Positions 45,946-64,000 of a DNA stretch of 64,000 bases are shown piece after piece; the stretch's first letter is position 1; each line of letters begins with the position of its first letter. Under the pieces are notes generated by a model. It searched no databases. It saw only the letters and a list, made by a program, of their open reading frames with translations, and had not been told where the DNA came from. The stretch is from assembly GCF_032854445.1 (NCBI RefSeq), contig NC_088298.1, positions 24,391,295 to 24,455,294 on the forward strand, in the 5' to 3' direction. The translations under genes and the position numbers were made by a program. This stretch comes from Liolophura sinensis. Its lineage: Eukaryota > Mollusca > Polyplacophora > Chitonida > Chitonidae.

Positions 45946-46232
45946 TTGGATTTCTTTGATGGGATTGAACAAACAGTCATTAGTTTACTATTTGTAGGAT
46001 AACTGAAAATATATTGAACGAAGGGTCATCATTGTTTCCAGTGATACACCTGTCATTAGTTCAACTATTTTCTTCACCAAAAGGTCACATTATTCTGTAT
46101 GATCACTCTGCTTGTCATGATTGTCCATGCCACCTCCTGCATCACCTTGGTTAAACTAGAATAGCCACCACTGTTTGATCAGTTTGATCCCTCAGTTGGA
46201 ATTTAATGAAGAGACACGGCAAGTTGAACAAA

Positions 46233-52940
<6,708 letters not shown>

Positions 52941-53284
52941 CTAGAAAACCCACGATTTGTATTGTGTACAAATTGTCTGTTTTCTCTCCACGCAAATAAA
53001 GAAGGCAAAACCAGCTGCCTATGCGTAGAAAAGGGTGGGCCAGATTCATACGCGTCGAACATAGTCCCTGCAGGTTTTCCAGCAAAACTGCGGCATTTCT
53101 GCAAAACTTTAACAGAAAAATTGAACCGCTGAATGTAAAAACAAAAATATACGTAAGAATTGGTGTATATTATGGAAATTTAGGTCAAAGTCGAGCTGCT
53201 TGATTTTCAAGCGATGCGGTCAAGGCGGTGATAATCCGGTCAAACTACGTCATAGGTCAGTTTTGATTGACAGCCGGGAAATTG

Positions 53285-53360
53285 AGATGAAAGGGTACCG
53301 CCTGTGTCTCACGGCCCCCAATCACGTGATGACGCGCATTCATCGCGGTATAAAGAGATA
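53285..53360. promoter_or_regulatory. Candidate promoter upstream of the Sp-type gene
   Basis: A compact cluster: CCAAT (about 53318), the palindromic E-box inside atcacgtgat (53321-53330), tgacgcgc and, on the plus strand, tataaag at 53349. It is located 350 bp above the first recognised Sp exon. It could serve the Sp gene (minus), a plus-strand transcript, or both. No first exon was identified. Confidence 0.3.
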
Positions 53361-53399
53361 AGAGGCATGGAGGGTGACTTGAGCGGGACATCTGTTTTA

Positions 53400-55700
53400 C
53401 GAGGCTCGTATAACTTTCATTAAAACACAACACCGGTTTATTAACTTTTTGGGCCAGATCTTGCGTTCTGAAATAATAATATATACATATTCTGGGTTGC
53501 CTTGAAACCGCCGCACGAACTCATTTACTTTCCTCACGCGAGGGCAGGGGCAAAAGTAGGGGGCGAGATGCGTTGTCTTCTTTGCACCTCCCCAGAGCAT
53601 AAATGACACACCCACAATCCCCTCCCTAAACTATGCATACTGCCCACGTTCTTTGACGTGCCCAACCCCTCCAAGTGACGAAAATAACCCACCCACGAGG
53701 GTACATTTAACATATGTATACATCTGCCATGTCTAATGTTAGACGTATAATATTTCGGATGTTAGTCATTAATGTATGTAACTAGGTCGCTAAGGATGTG
53801 CGATGGCGATGTAAGTACATGCACAAATACATGTGGTTCAGACTGCATCCGTGTGCAGTGTAGATACTGTGTATGTGTCACATCGGATCTCTATAAATAA
53901 GTACTGGCTGTATGTATGTATACAAGCCTAATTCACAAATCTGTACAATTAAGGGATGTATGAAGCGATGTAATACTTAAATTTAAATGCAATGCGCTGT
54001 ATAAATTCAGCAGAAGGCTGATCCAAGTGTTATACTTAAACATGCACAACTGTGTGAAAAAAACACACACACACACAACAACTTATAATTATGTATATGC
54101 AAATGAATGAACTATTTCTGATCGTACTGGAATACACGATGTTCACGTGTTCATTAACGACACCTGCCGTGAATACAAGCATATGTATAGGCAAGTACAT
54201 ATTTTACGCCATTTCCTGCATAGCGCTACAAATTGAACAGTTGTGCATTAATTCTGTTATGTATTGTCAGTGTTACATTTTTGGATATGAGGAAGTATAA
54301 GTATACAGATAAGACAAAATGTCATCATTATTCTATACCGGAATTGTGTACATGGGTTTATGGTGTGCGGTTTAAAGTATATCTTTTCGTACTATACCCT
54401 CGCGCTTTCCGCTTTGTCTAAATTATCGCTTTTTAAACATTTGATCGTTCTTGCATGCCTATGTAGGCCTATATTATATGTCAGTATCTGCATGTCTACC
54501 ACAATCTGCAATCCAGTGTCTTCTTGACACGGACATGAAAAATTTGCAATGTTTCACGCGGGTATTATTTTAAGCGTCACTTCTATATTTAAACGACCGC
54601 ATTCATTCGTCACAGACCATTTAGCATCCCCTTATTTACTATAGTAAAGGCCTATAGTAAACCATACATCGGGGAATATATGAAGCTATAAACTCCACGC
54701 ATGCTTGTGGGAATATACATATGTACAAACATTTAGCTAGACCTGGCAATTGTGTTGAATTACAACTTGTAAAACAGACGCGGAATTCTTTGTGAAACTA
54801 GAGACTATATATAACTGAAATGAAAACACCAACGTGTGTATCTGCATAATATATAGCACTGAACAGTCAGAATAAAGTTTACATTGTGACTTGTCCTATA
54901 CAATATGACTGTGTTTTATAGTTTTTCAAGTCATGACTAAATGTGCAGAGTCATACTGTATAGCCTAGGACTACATCGTGACAAACTCATTCATTTCATT
55001 TTATCATAAATACAGCATCTCTGTTTATTTACATGTATTTTTTCTTAGGCCATCTTGCTTTTACATATTGTCAGTTATGAGATCAAAAGGAATGCCATAA
55101 TCGATAGTCATCACATAACTGAAAGCCTTGGATAATTAGAAGCTGCGCTTTACAACGGATTTGAACCTATAATAGTATCATACACAATAAATGATTAATT
55201 GCACGATAATACTTATGGCAAAATTTTACTCTCGCATGATTCTTGAATAACCAAATTTAGGCTAGTTACTCCATTCGCATTCCCTTCAAATTCCTGTACG
55301 ACATATGTATGCTTAATTGCATGCACGCCAGAATGTATATGAATTGTTAGTTCAATTAAAATATATAAATGTCTGTGATTGTTGCGATATTTGCTGATAT
55401 TTTGGTTGACGACCACCCAGTTGGAGTTGGCTCGTTAACTATCGCCAACATTCAAGATTGAATTAACTGAACTGATGGAATAATTTAAAAAATGCATTGT
55501 TTATATAGGACTAAATAAAAGAAATTAACACACATATAGACCTAATGAAAACATGATTGGAATGTGACTACACTTTATTATTTATGAACTCAGTTTTTAT
55601 TTGTAAGGTAATTTGTGCGTGTTTCTAACAGAGGATTGGTTTTTGTCTGAGACGCTTCTCACACTAAGTACATCGATTATGCATCCGTTCCCTTCCACAG
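53400..55700. other. Intergenic region between the two divergent genes
   Basis: AT-rich sequence with only short ORFs; no repeats of the families seen elsewhere. The unidentified first exon of the Sp-type gene may lie at the left of this stretch or just before it. Confidence 0.5.
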
Positions 55701-55714
55701 CTCGCCGACTAGTT

Positions 55715-55739
55715 GTCACGTGATCCCTAGTCACGTGAC
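55715..55739. promoter_or_regulatory. Twin CACGTG E-boxes, CLEAR-like, before the SOD start codon
   Basis: gtcacgtgat at 55715 and gtcacgtgac at 55730 sit 15 bp apart. The second is an exact match to the CLEAR element consensus bound by TFEB/MITF-type bHLH-Zip factors in vertebrates; USF-like factors bind similar sites. The second box ends 7 bp before the chosen ATG, so the boxes are in the promoter or the 5' UTR. Confidence 0.55.
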
Positions 55740-55746
55740 TAACAAA

Positions 55747-58258
55747 ATGGCGGCCCCCATCATGACAGCAATCTTCGCATTGACTGCGAAATATTTGTTG
55801 ATTGTTCATATTTTCCTTGTCGTGATCTCGATAGCAATCGCACCCCCATACGATGGCATGAACGAATACCAGGAAGAATACAAGCTGCCCCCGTTACAGT
55901 TCGGTTATGAAGAATTACAGCCTCTTTTGGACGGAGCGACTGTTCGCGTTCACCACACTGGTCACCATGCAGCGTATACAAGAAAGATGAACGGCGCTTT
56001 ACGGGAATGGAGGAAGGATTCCGAAGTAAGGGAGATGCGGATGGTTAATAAATGATCAGATCAAAAGACAAGTTAGTGAAACAGCAAAAAAAAAAAAACC
56101 CTGAAAAGCAGTAAGCAATCACATCCAGTGAATAAGTTTAACAACAGCTTATTTGACATTTGTAAATTTGCAAATTTTTTCCTATTTTACGACAACTAGT
56201 CCATGAGATAGTTGCGGCGGTGAGTAACTCTCAGTCGATGAACACAGCTCTGAGATTTACAGAGAGGAACGGCCCCAAATGGGCTGGATAAATCACACTA
56301 AGGAACATTTAAATTACCACTGTCCACACTCGCATATAAACTTTCTTAGCATCAATTATGATCCACTGAATGTTTCTACAAATTAACTAGCCCATTCTTA
56401 GATTGACCTAACCATAAACAGCCCATAACAATCACATAAATTCACTTAATAGGTACACTTTCAGTGCCACTGTCTTGATCTACATGGTTGTGACCGATCA
56501 GGTGACCGGTGTGGCCAATCAAAATGTCATTCAAGGAAGTGTAACTGCACAGTGGTAAATGTTCCTTACCATAAGTCCAGCACATGAAGCTGTTTCTCTT
56601 TGTAGCTAGATCGCAACTGTGCTGCTCGAGAACTTATCAAGACTACACATATCAAAGCCGTTCAAATCAAGTCAGATTTTCTTGTAAGGCAATGGTAGGC
56701 CTATGAACTAAAACATGCAGAATTTCTCAACGTTAACAACTTAGAAAACAAACATTTTGTAGCCCTCTAGTGCACCCTAACCACTGTTTTGAAAGTTTCT
56801 AACAGTAGCTGTGCCAAACTGATTATTCAAAGTTTATTGTATCTCAGTTACATTTCTTTAGCTGTTGATTAGTACACTGCTGGCAGATCAAATCTTGAGT
56901 CAGTTAATTTTACTTGATAGTCATTTGGTCAGATAATAATGTTAGAATGTGCATAGAAAAAATAAATCAGAAGTTGTTGTCCATATAAAAACTTTTGGAT
57001 GTTATAATGTTAACATAATGTTATAATTTAGTTTAAGATCTTGGAATTTTTAAGACTAAGATCCCAACCTTTTTGAAGATCAAAATGAAAAGAATATTTT
57101 TTGTGTTTGATTTTCATGTAATTGTATCTGACATATGACCAATTTAGTTCTTCATTTTAATTTCCACTGGTTAACAACTCTTTAAGGCTCTTGTACTTAG
57201 TTTACATTTGACCTACTGAGTGTACTTAAAGATTTTCTCTTTATAGGTTGGGGAAAAAGAATTGTCTGAAAGCTCAATTCTTACTGTGTTAAGAAACATT
57301 GACCGAATTCCTGAAAAATATCAAACTGTCTTGAAAAATAATGGTGGAGGGTGAGTAATTAAGTCCTTGTTATTATTATTTTAAAACTTGAATATTTTTA
57401 TATGCAGCATACATTCTGCATAGCATATTCTGTAAATATTTCTTCTAAGGAGACAAATTTCTGGCGTAAAATTTCAAGGAATCAATTTATTATGGATAAA
57501 AAACAAAAACAATTGCATCACTGCACACAAATAATTCAAGTTATGCCTAAAAACTTTACAGTAATTAAATGGCTTCTTCTTGACAGATTTGTTAATCACA
57601 ATATATACTGGTCAAGTCTGTCACCAAATCCCAGTGAGAGGCAAAGGTACCCAGAGGGAAAACTATCGAATGATATAGAGAGGGAATTCGGAGATTTTCA
57701 AAATTTTCAACTCATTTTCACCCAAGAGGCTACATCATTGTTTGGCTCAGGTAAGGAAGAGGGAAGTTAGATAAGTTTGTGAAGCATCTTCTTAGATTTG
57801 ATTCTTACAGATGTAGAGTGGAGAGTGAATTTGATTTCTCACTCTCACTGATTATGAGGTCTTGATGACGATTAGATCATATTGGATAAGAATCACCAAA
57901 TTATTGCATTGAGTAAAATTGTGAAATCAACAAAAACTAGAAGATTAATAGGTTTAGTATTAACCAGTCAGATCTTTTATAACTGCAGTCCAATCATTTT
58001 TCAGGTTATGTGTGGTTGTCAAGAGATCCCATTGATGGCTCCTTGGTGATTTCCAAAACAGCCAATCAGGATTCAGCAATTTCATCAGGACTCTGCCCAA
58101 TTTTAGTTCTGGATGTGTGGGAACATGCTTACTACCTGAAACACCAAAACAAACGGCCAAAGTACATTGACGACTGGTGGCTGCTAGTTGATTGGTCCAG
58201 AGTTTCTCAGCTTGATGATTGGTGGAGAAAAGTGGACTCTGTTCATGATGAATTGTAG
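55747..58258 (+). CDS. Fe/Mn superoxide dismutase with N-terminal hydrophobic segment
   Basis: Converts superoxide to peroxide and oxygen. Exons 55747-56025, 57247-57350, 57587-57750 and 58005-58258 give 266 aa; all borders are GT/AG and phases match. The ATG at 55747 (aacaaaatgg) fits Kozak; an in-frame ATG at 55720 lies in the E-boxes and is less likely. Metal ligands equivalent to human MnSOD H26, H74, D159 and H163 are H69 (VRVHHTGHHAAY), H132 (GGGFVNHNIYW), D219 and H223 (DVWEHAYY). H30, Y34 and Q143 equivalents are H73, Y77 and Q204 (ANQD). Odd: the usual GGGH is GGGF (F129), and the linker SPNPSERQRYPEGKL is long. Residues 16-34 are strongly hydrophobic, suggesting a signal peptide or membrane anchor rather than a mitochondrial presequence; the mature domain starts near 46. 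Extracellular or secretory-pathway location is inferred. Confidence 0.93.
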
Positions 58259-58597
58259 TTGTTGTAGATGTATATACACTGTATTTTCTTTTTCGTTAAA
58301 AAAAAAATGTTGACGTAAAATTCTATTATGTGTTTTTTGAAGAACAAGGAGTCATCTTTCACAACGGCCATTCCAGCCGTGTTCCTCCTAAAGTTTAACA
58401 TTTTACAAGTGACTCATTTTGCTTGATTCTTGTTGCTTCACCCACCTTATGAAGCTACTTAATAGATTTTTGTGAATTCTGAATAATTTCTCATCAGATG
58501 TGTTGATATCAAAGTGTCATACATTTTCACATACAAAACTGCAGGTGAAATACAGTATTTCAGTACCAAAATCACCAAACAGTAAATAAGGGGGCAT

Positions 58598-58855
58598 CTG
58601 CAGCCGAAATGGGTAACATGCCAGCGTGGCGCAATGACCTAGGAGCCTAACACCAATGCGGTTGTGGAGAGTTCAAGTCCAGCTCAAGCTGGCTTCCACT
58701 CTGGCCGTACAAGGGAAGGTCTGCCAGCAACATGCAGATGGCCGAGGGTATTCCCCGGCACTGCCCGGTTCCCTTCAGCCATAATACTGGTCATCGTCGT
58801 ATAAATGAAATATTCTTGAGTACAGAGTAAAACATCAGTCAATAAATAAATACAG
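58598..58855 (+). mobile_element. SINE family A, full length
   Basis: Head ccgaaatgggtaacatgcc, gcgcaatgacctaggagcct, B-box gagagttcaagtccagctca; body agctggcttccactctggcc, ggtctgccagcaacatgcag; tail taatactggtcatcgtcgta, gaaatattcttgagtacaga, then AAAT units. It is 340 bp past the SOD stop codon. Confidence 0.88.
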
Positions 58856-59344
58856 TAAATAACTTAAAATTTCACTCATGACTAATTGGAACATTTTAGC
58901 AGATTCTGAGAGCTATATAGATTTTAGAAACAGTGTTTTCAGGTTTGTTGGAAAGGTGGGATGATGTTCTATTGGAAAATGTCAGTTTCAGCACTACAAG
59001 TTGTAATATATGACATTTAGTTCAAAAAATGCATTTTTTGATGGGTTGAGAGGAACATACATGTATATGGAAAAGCCTGGAAAATTTATGAAAAAGATAG
59101 TTCTTTTTTTTTTATCCAATTCCGCCCTTTTTCATTATTTTTAAACTCTAATTATTGAGGGAAGGTGGGAGCGTGGTGTTACAATGTAGATACCCTGAAA
59201 CCCACACTCCACTTTAATTATTAAAGGGGATGAAATCCCTTATTCTTCTTCCCCTGCAGTGGACTAACAATACCCAACATGTAGCATGGTTCAAGGGCCC
59301 GTTTTACACTGCCAATTAAGGACACAATCTGAAACTTTAATCTT

Positions 59345-59748
59345 CTTTGCAGCACAAAATTCAGCAGAGAATTTGCAGTCAGTATTCAGCACAGAATTTG
59401 CAATCAGTATTAAGCACTGAATGCAGCACAGAATTTGCAATCAGTATTCAGCACAGAATTTGCAATCAGTATTCAGCACAGAATTTGTAATCAGTATTCA
59501 GCACAGAATTTGCAATCAGTATTCAGCACAGAATTTGCAATCAGTATTCAGCACAGAATTTGTAATCAGTATTCTGCACAGAATTTGCAATCAGTATTCA
59601 GCACAGAATTTGCAATCAGTATTCAGCACAGAATTTGCAATCAGTATTCAGCACAGAATTCAGCAATCGGTATTCAGCACAGAATTTGCAATCAGTATTC
59701 AGCACAGAATTCGCAATCACAATTCAGCTCAGAATTCGCGATCAGAAT
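59345..59748. repeat. 25-bp minisatellite array, about 16 units
   Basis: Units of attcagcacagaatttgcaa plus tcagt, with a few substitutions and one short unit near 59665. The overlapping plus-strand ORFs of 123 and 124 codons are artefacts. Confidence 0.95.
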
Positions 59749-59749
59749 T

Positions 59750-60277
59750 TTATGTATTACAATGCTTAGGTATGAAATCACTTTGCGCCTGAGCTCTGCC
59801 AAAAAGTGATGCATTTACAGTGTACAAAGATAGAAAGTCACTCATATAAAAACGCGTGAAGACTATGCACTTTTTATTGCTCAAAATATTGGGTTACACA
59901 TGATGATACCGACACATTATTTTCTGCCTTCACCTTGCTTTCAACCGCCGATATAAAATTTCCCCAAACACGTCAATCATAACAATCCACCAAAGCCTTG
60001 CCCTCTTTCAAAGCAATGATTGACAGTTCACTTGACACATTCTGATTGGTCCAAGAGTTAAAACTGACATGGTAGCACATTTGGTCCTTTAAAGTTCTTA
60101 TTGGGACAACAGATCCTAGACAAAGCTTGATAAAAAATATTTACAAAATTGCTTTGATCTAGAATGATAATATTTGCATTCAAATGCAATAAGCAGTAAC
60201 TGTTCCCCTATAAATACATATACTTGAGTATAAATTCATTTACTACATATAATTAGTTTGTAGAGAAAGCTAACTGA
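59750..60277. other. No gene recognised
   Basis: AT-rich. If the next exon is real, this holds its 3' UTR on the minus strand. Confidence 0.45.
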
Positions 60278-60527
60278 TTAAGACGGATTTTCTTCACAAT
60301 TATCTCCTATAATAAAATATGGCAATCTGTTGATTTTCCAAAATGTCTCCTCTTCAAGTGTCCTGAGTAATCTCCCTTTGAACGGAAACCAGCTGGTTTT
60401 GTTTTTGGGAAGGCTATCAGTACGTATCTTGTAAGCTTTATGCAGTCTATAATGTTTGGATGGATGACACACATTTTTCATTATGTGTTCTTCCTTGAGG
60501 TACAATTCACAAGGAAGGGGTTGTCCC
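60278..60527 (-). CDS. Orphan terminal coding exon, gene not recognised
   Basis: A minus-strand frame of 82 codons and a TAA, preceded by a good acceptor (gtgttttcaacttgcag; exon edge 60527, first base completing a codon). The peptide begins GQPLPCELYLKEEHIMKNVC, contains HYRLHKAYKIRTDSLPKNKT and WFPFKGRLLRTLEEE, and ends CEENPS. It is basic and soluble, with no membrane segment and no zinc-finger spacing. Balanced composition and the splice site favour a real last exon. I could not place the family. Earlier exons should be at higher coordinates, but the arrays from 61.8 kb to the window edge hide any partner; none was recognised between 60528 and 61780. Confidence 0.5.
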
Positions 60528-61784
60528 CTGCAAGTTGAAAACACAGCACATAATCATTTTTACAAATATATTTCCCACCTAGCCACTATACATATGGTGA
60601 ATGACCTAAAATTTCCCATCAAACAGTTTCCTTTTTTTTGAGACAAATAAATGTCATAAAGTACTTTTGGTACTTGCTACTTTTCAAGAACATATTTCTA
60701 AGAACAACAGGACTCTCAAAATGAGGAAAAATGAGCAACTTTGTCATCAGCAGATTTTTAGGTACTTTACTGTAATCAGCTTATAATTAAAAAAAAAGAA
60801 AAAAAAAGCAATGATACAAGTTAAGGGGAGAAGTGCCATTCTTAGCCCTTCACCAATGAGTTGACTGCAAGTATTTTACGTCTTTTCCTTAAGTGTCATA
60901 CAAAAAATATCACACTTGGGTTATTCTTCCATCATTTCACTGTTTACAAGAAGTAACATTTGGCCAAAATTGAGGGACTTAAGCCTTAGCTGTGAATGTT
61001 GATCCATAAAGGCCACCATTTAAATCAATTATTAAAAAGATCTCTGAAACCCAACAATAAACAATGTTTCTTTCTGAAGTTTTCAAAAGTCTGTCAGGTG
61101 ATAACCAAAACTTTAAGGGTTTTTCACCACTAAATGCAGGATACCTGTAGACCTGGCAGGAATAATTCCGTACAATTCCCCACCTACTATGACAAAGTGT
61201 ACAAAAATGACTATGTAATAATCAGCAGAAGTCAGAATGATATTATTAACATGAATTCTAGATACTCTGAAAACTGAACAATACTCAGTGTACATGGAAA
61301 TGAATAATGCAGAGAACTTCAGTCTGAATATAATTACTATTTCCAGAGTACATTTTTTAAAAAGTGATAAGCATCTGTGATGAGAATGCAACACAAAGTA
61401 AATGAATAGTGGAGCTCACGGCCTAATGACAATAAAGCATCTCAGCTATAGCTACTAAATATATTTGTTTAAAAAGCAAAGTGTGCAACAAACTGGGATC
61501 TCCTGAAGTTTTTACAGTTTTAAAAACAGTGAATATTTCCACCTTTTTTTTTCGAATAATCATCACGAACAATTATGGTCCAATCAAAGTGTGGTGTTTC
61601 CTAGAACCTGAAGTAAGTTCTGATGTTCTGCAAATTTATTTTGATATTGAAATGACATTTTCAAATTCCTTTTCTGTCTAAAAATAAACTTAAGGTTTGA
61701 TACTCCTGTGTTTTACATTGAGGATATTGCACATGGAAGTTCACCCAGAGAGATTTCCCCTTCACAGAGTGCATGAGCTCAGAC
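60528..61784. other. No gene recognised
   Basis: AT-rich; would be intron if the exon at 60278-60527 is real. Short ORFs lack splice support. Confidence 0.45.
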
Positions 61785-62716
61785 TGTAGGCTGCATTTCA
61801 GCACACTGCCCAGGCTGTAGGCTGTATTTCAGCACACTGCTCAGGCTATATTTCAGCGCACTGCTCAGGCTGTAGGCTGTATTTCGGCACATTGCTCAAG
61901 CTGTAGGCTGTATTTCGGCACACTACTCAGGCTGTAGGCTGTATTTCGGCACACTACTCAGGCTGTAGGCTGTATTTCGACACACTGCTCAGGCTGTAAG
62001 CTGTATTTCGGCACACTGCTCAGGCTGTAAGCTGTAGTTTGGCACACTGCTCAGGCTGTAAGCTGTATTTCGGCACACTGCTCAGGCTGTATTTCGGCAC
62101 ACTGCTCAGGCTGTAGGCTGTATTACGGCACACTGCTCAGGCTGTAAGCTGTATTTCGGCACACTGCTCAGGCTGTAGGCTGTATTACGGCACACTGCTC
62201 AGGCTGTAAGCTGTATTTCGGCACACTGCTCAGGCTGTAGGCTGTATGTCGACACACTACTCAGGCTGTAAGCTGTATTTCGGCACACTGCTCAGGCTGT
62301 AGGCTGTATTACGGCACACTGCTCAGGCTGTAAGCTGTATTACGGCACACTGCTCAGGCTGTAGGCTGTATTTCGGTACACTGCTCAGGCTGTAGGCTGT
62401 ATTTCGGCACACTGCTCAGGCTGTAGGCTGTATTTCGGCACACTGCTCAGGCTGTAGGCTGTATGTCGACACACTGCTCAGGCTGTAAGCTGTATTTCGG
62501 CACACTGCTCAGGCTGTAGGCTGTATTACGGCACACTGCTCAGGCTGTAAGCTGTATTTCGGCACACTGCTCAGGCTGTAGGCTGTATTACGGCACACTG
62601 CTCAGGCTGTAAGCTGTATTACGGCACACTGCTCAGGCTGTAGGCTGTATTTCGGCACACTGCTCAGGCTGTAGGCTGTATGTCGACACACTGCTCAGGC
62701 TGTAGGCTGTATTGGC
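61785..62716. repeat. 31-bp minisatellite array, about 30 units
   Basis: Units of gctcaggctgtaggctgtat, ttcggcacact, with taagctg, ttacgg and tgtcgac variants recurring in blocks. A few units lack the middle repeat of ctgtaggctg. The tgtcgacacac variant at about 62248, 62464 and 62690 marks higher-order copies. Confidence 0.95.
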
Positions 62717-62861
62717 ACACGGAACTTCATGAAAGACTGTCCAGATGGCATCATCATTGCTGTCAATCATTCCAACCAACATGCCCATGGCTCTAAGAGG
62801 ACTGGAGGCAGGAGAATTTGTAGCTTTACATTTCCAAATGTCGGATTCAACCAACATTCAG
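62717..62861. other. Unique island between two arrays
   Basis: About 145 bp of non-repetitive sequence open on both strands (minus: AMGMLVGMIDSNDDAIWTVF; plus: SIIPTNMPMALRGLEAGEF). Composition is protein-like on either strand but there is no clear splice acceptor/donor pair, so I do not call an exon. Confidence 0.3.
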
Positions 62862-64000
62862 TGTCACACAGCTGCTGAGAGCAAGCATTTCAGTGTCGCA
62901 CAGCCGCTGAGAGCAAGCATTTCAGTGTCGCACAGCCGCTGAGAGCAAGCATTTCAGTGTCGCACAGCTGCTGAGAGCAAGCATTTCAGTGTCGCACAGC
63001 TGCTGAGAGCAAGCATTTCAGTGTCGCACAGCTGCTGAGAGCAAGCATTTCAGTGTCGCACAGCTGCTGAGAGCAAGCATTTCAGTGTGGCGCAGTCGCT
63101 GAGAGCAAGCATTTCAGTGTCGCACAGCTGCTGAGAGCAAGCATTTCAGTGTCGCACAGCCGCTGAGAGCAAGCATTTCAGTGTCGCACAGCTGCTGAGA
63201 GCAAGCATTTCAGTGTCGCACAGCCGCTGAGAGCAAGCATTTCAGTGTCGCACAGCCGCTGAAGAGCAAGCATTTCAGTGTCGCACAGCCGCTGAGAGCA
63301 AGCATTTCAGTGTCACACAGCTGCTGAGAGCAAGCATTTCAGTGTCGCACAGCCGCTGACAGCAAGCATTTTAGTGTTGCACAGCCGCTGAAGAGCAAGC
63401 ATTTCAGTGTTGCACAGCCGCTGAAGAGCAAGCATTTCAGTGTCGCACAGCTGCTGAGAGCAAGCATTTCAGTGTCGCACAGCCGCTGACAGCAAGCATT
63501 TCAGTGTCGCACAGCTGCTGAGAGCAAGCATTTCAGTGTCGCACAGCCGCTGAGAGCAAGCATTTCAGTGTCGCACAGCTGCTGAGAGCAAGCATTTCAG
63601 TGTCGCACAGCTGCTGAGAGCAAGCATTTCAGTGTGGCGCAGTCGCTGAGAGCAAGCATTTCAGTGTCGCACAGCTGCTGAGAGCAAGCATTTCAGTGTC
63701 GCACAGCCGCTGAGAGCAAGCATTTCAGTGTCGCACAGCTGCTGAGAGCAAGCATTTCAGTGTCGCACAGCCGCTGAGAGCAAGCATTTCAGTGTCGCAC
63801 AGCCGCTGAAGAGCAAGCATTTCAGTGTCGCACAGCCGCTGAGAGCAAGCATTTCAGTGTCACACAGCTGCTGAGAGCAAGCATTTCAGTGTCGCACAGC
63901 CGCTGACAGCAAGCATTTTAGTGTTGCACAGCCGCTGAAGAGCAAGCATTTCAGTGTTGCACAGCCGCTGAAGAGCAAGCATTTCAGTGTCGCACAGCTG
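62862..64000. repeat. 32-bp minisatellite array with a 547-bp higher-order unit, continues past the window
   Basis: Units of agcaagcatttcagtgtcgc, acagccgctgag, alternating with gctgctgag; some are 33 bp (gaagagc). The rare variants tgtggcgcagtcgct (63085, 63632), gacagcaagcattttagtgt and the paired tgttgcac units recur in the same order 547 bp apart, so a block of 17 units has been duplicated. Confidence 0.95.

Noticed and set aside
43904-46002. Multiple 60-158-codon proteins with MEGTFIILCWANV repeats
   Set aside because: The 44-bp unit rotates the frame, giving the same peptides in all frames; this is an array, not a gene family.
53397-53615. 72-codon minus-strand ORF as the missing first exon of the Sp-type gene
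   Set aside because: A gtgag donor lies within it, but the peptide (MGVSFMLWGGAKKTTHLAPY) has no similarity to Sp N-termini and the frame after the donor does not join the next exon in phase 0.
55720-55746. Upstream in-frame ATG of the SOD gene at 55720
   Set aside because: It would translate through the E-box pair and put polar residues before the hydrophobic segment; the ATG at 55747 has a better Kozak context. Not excluded without cDNA.

Overview
The window looks like an animal nuclear genome. It has spliced genes with GT/AG introns, an Sp-family zinc-finger factor with metazoan domain order, tRNA-derived SINEs, MITEs, a decayed Tc1 transposase and Penelope-like retroelement remnants. The SINE tail and the many minisatellites remind me of lophotrochozoan, probably molluscan, genomes. 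That placement is recollection and inference, not a search result. There are no bacterial operons, CRISPR arrays or phage genes.

Layout. From 1 to 5.4 kb there is a 33-bp array open at the left edge, a 26-bp array, and two copies (one per strand) of a dispersed element built around a 48-bp minisatellite. From 5.5 to 25.7 kb lies a transposon graveyard: SINE pieces, a six-member MITE family, a broken Tc1 transposase (7.2-7.9 kb), another copy of the 48-bp element with an 81-bp repeat unit (9.8-10.5 kb), a tentative exon with an EGF-like Cys pattern beside a CpG-rich TATA-bearing segment (12.5-13.3 kb), and a recent 441/445-bp tandem duplication (21.0-21.9 kb). From 25.75 to 29.33 kb the 48-bp element reappears expanded to about 72 units, with a 200-N assembly gap. 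From 29.8 to 43.9 kb come further arrays (26, 23, 53 and 21 bp), more SINEs, a Penelope-like RT remnant and one orphan terminal exon (35.5-35.8 kb).

The gene-bearing part is 46-58.3 kb. An Sp1-4-type transcription factor lies on the minus strand in seven recognisable exons (46233-52940, 840 codons, true N-terminus not found). Its 3' end abuts a 2-kb array of 44-bp units. An Fe/Mn superoxide dismutase lies on the plus strand in four exons (55747-58258, 266 aa) and carries a hydrophobic N-terminal segment instead of a typical mitochondrial presequence. Beyond it are a 25-bp array, a second orphan terminal exon (60278-60527) and two arrays (31 and 32 bp) that fill the right edge.

Roughly a fifth of the window is minisatellite. 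Almost all long open frames outside the two genes are repeat artefacts: unit lengths divisible by three with no stop codons. The two confirmed genes do not form a pathway; they are neighbours pointing away from each other, with about 2.8 kb between their coding ends.
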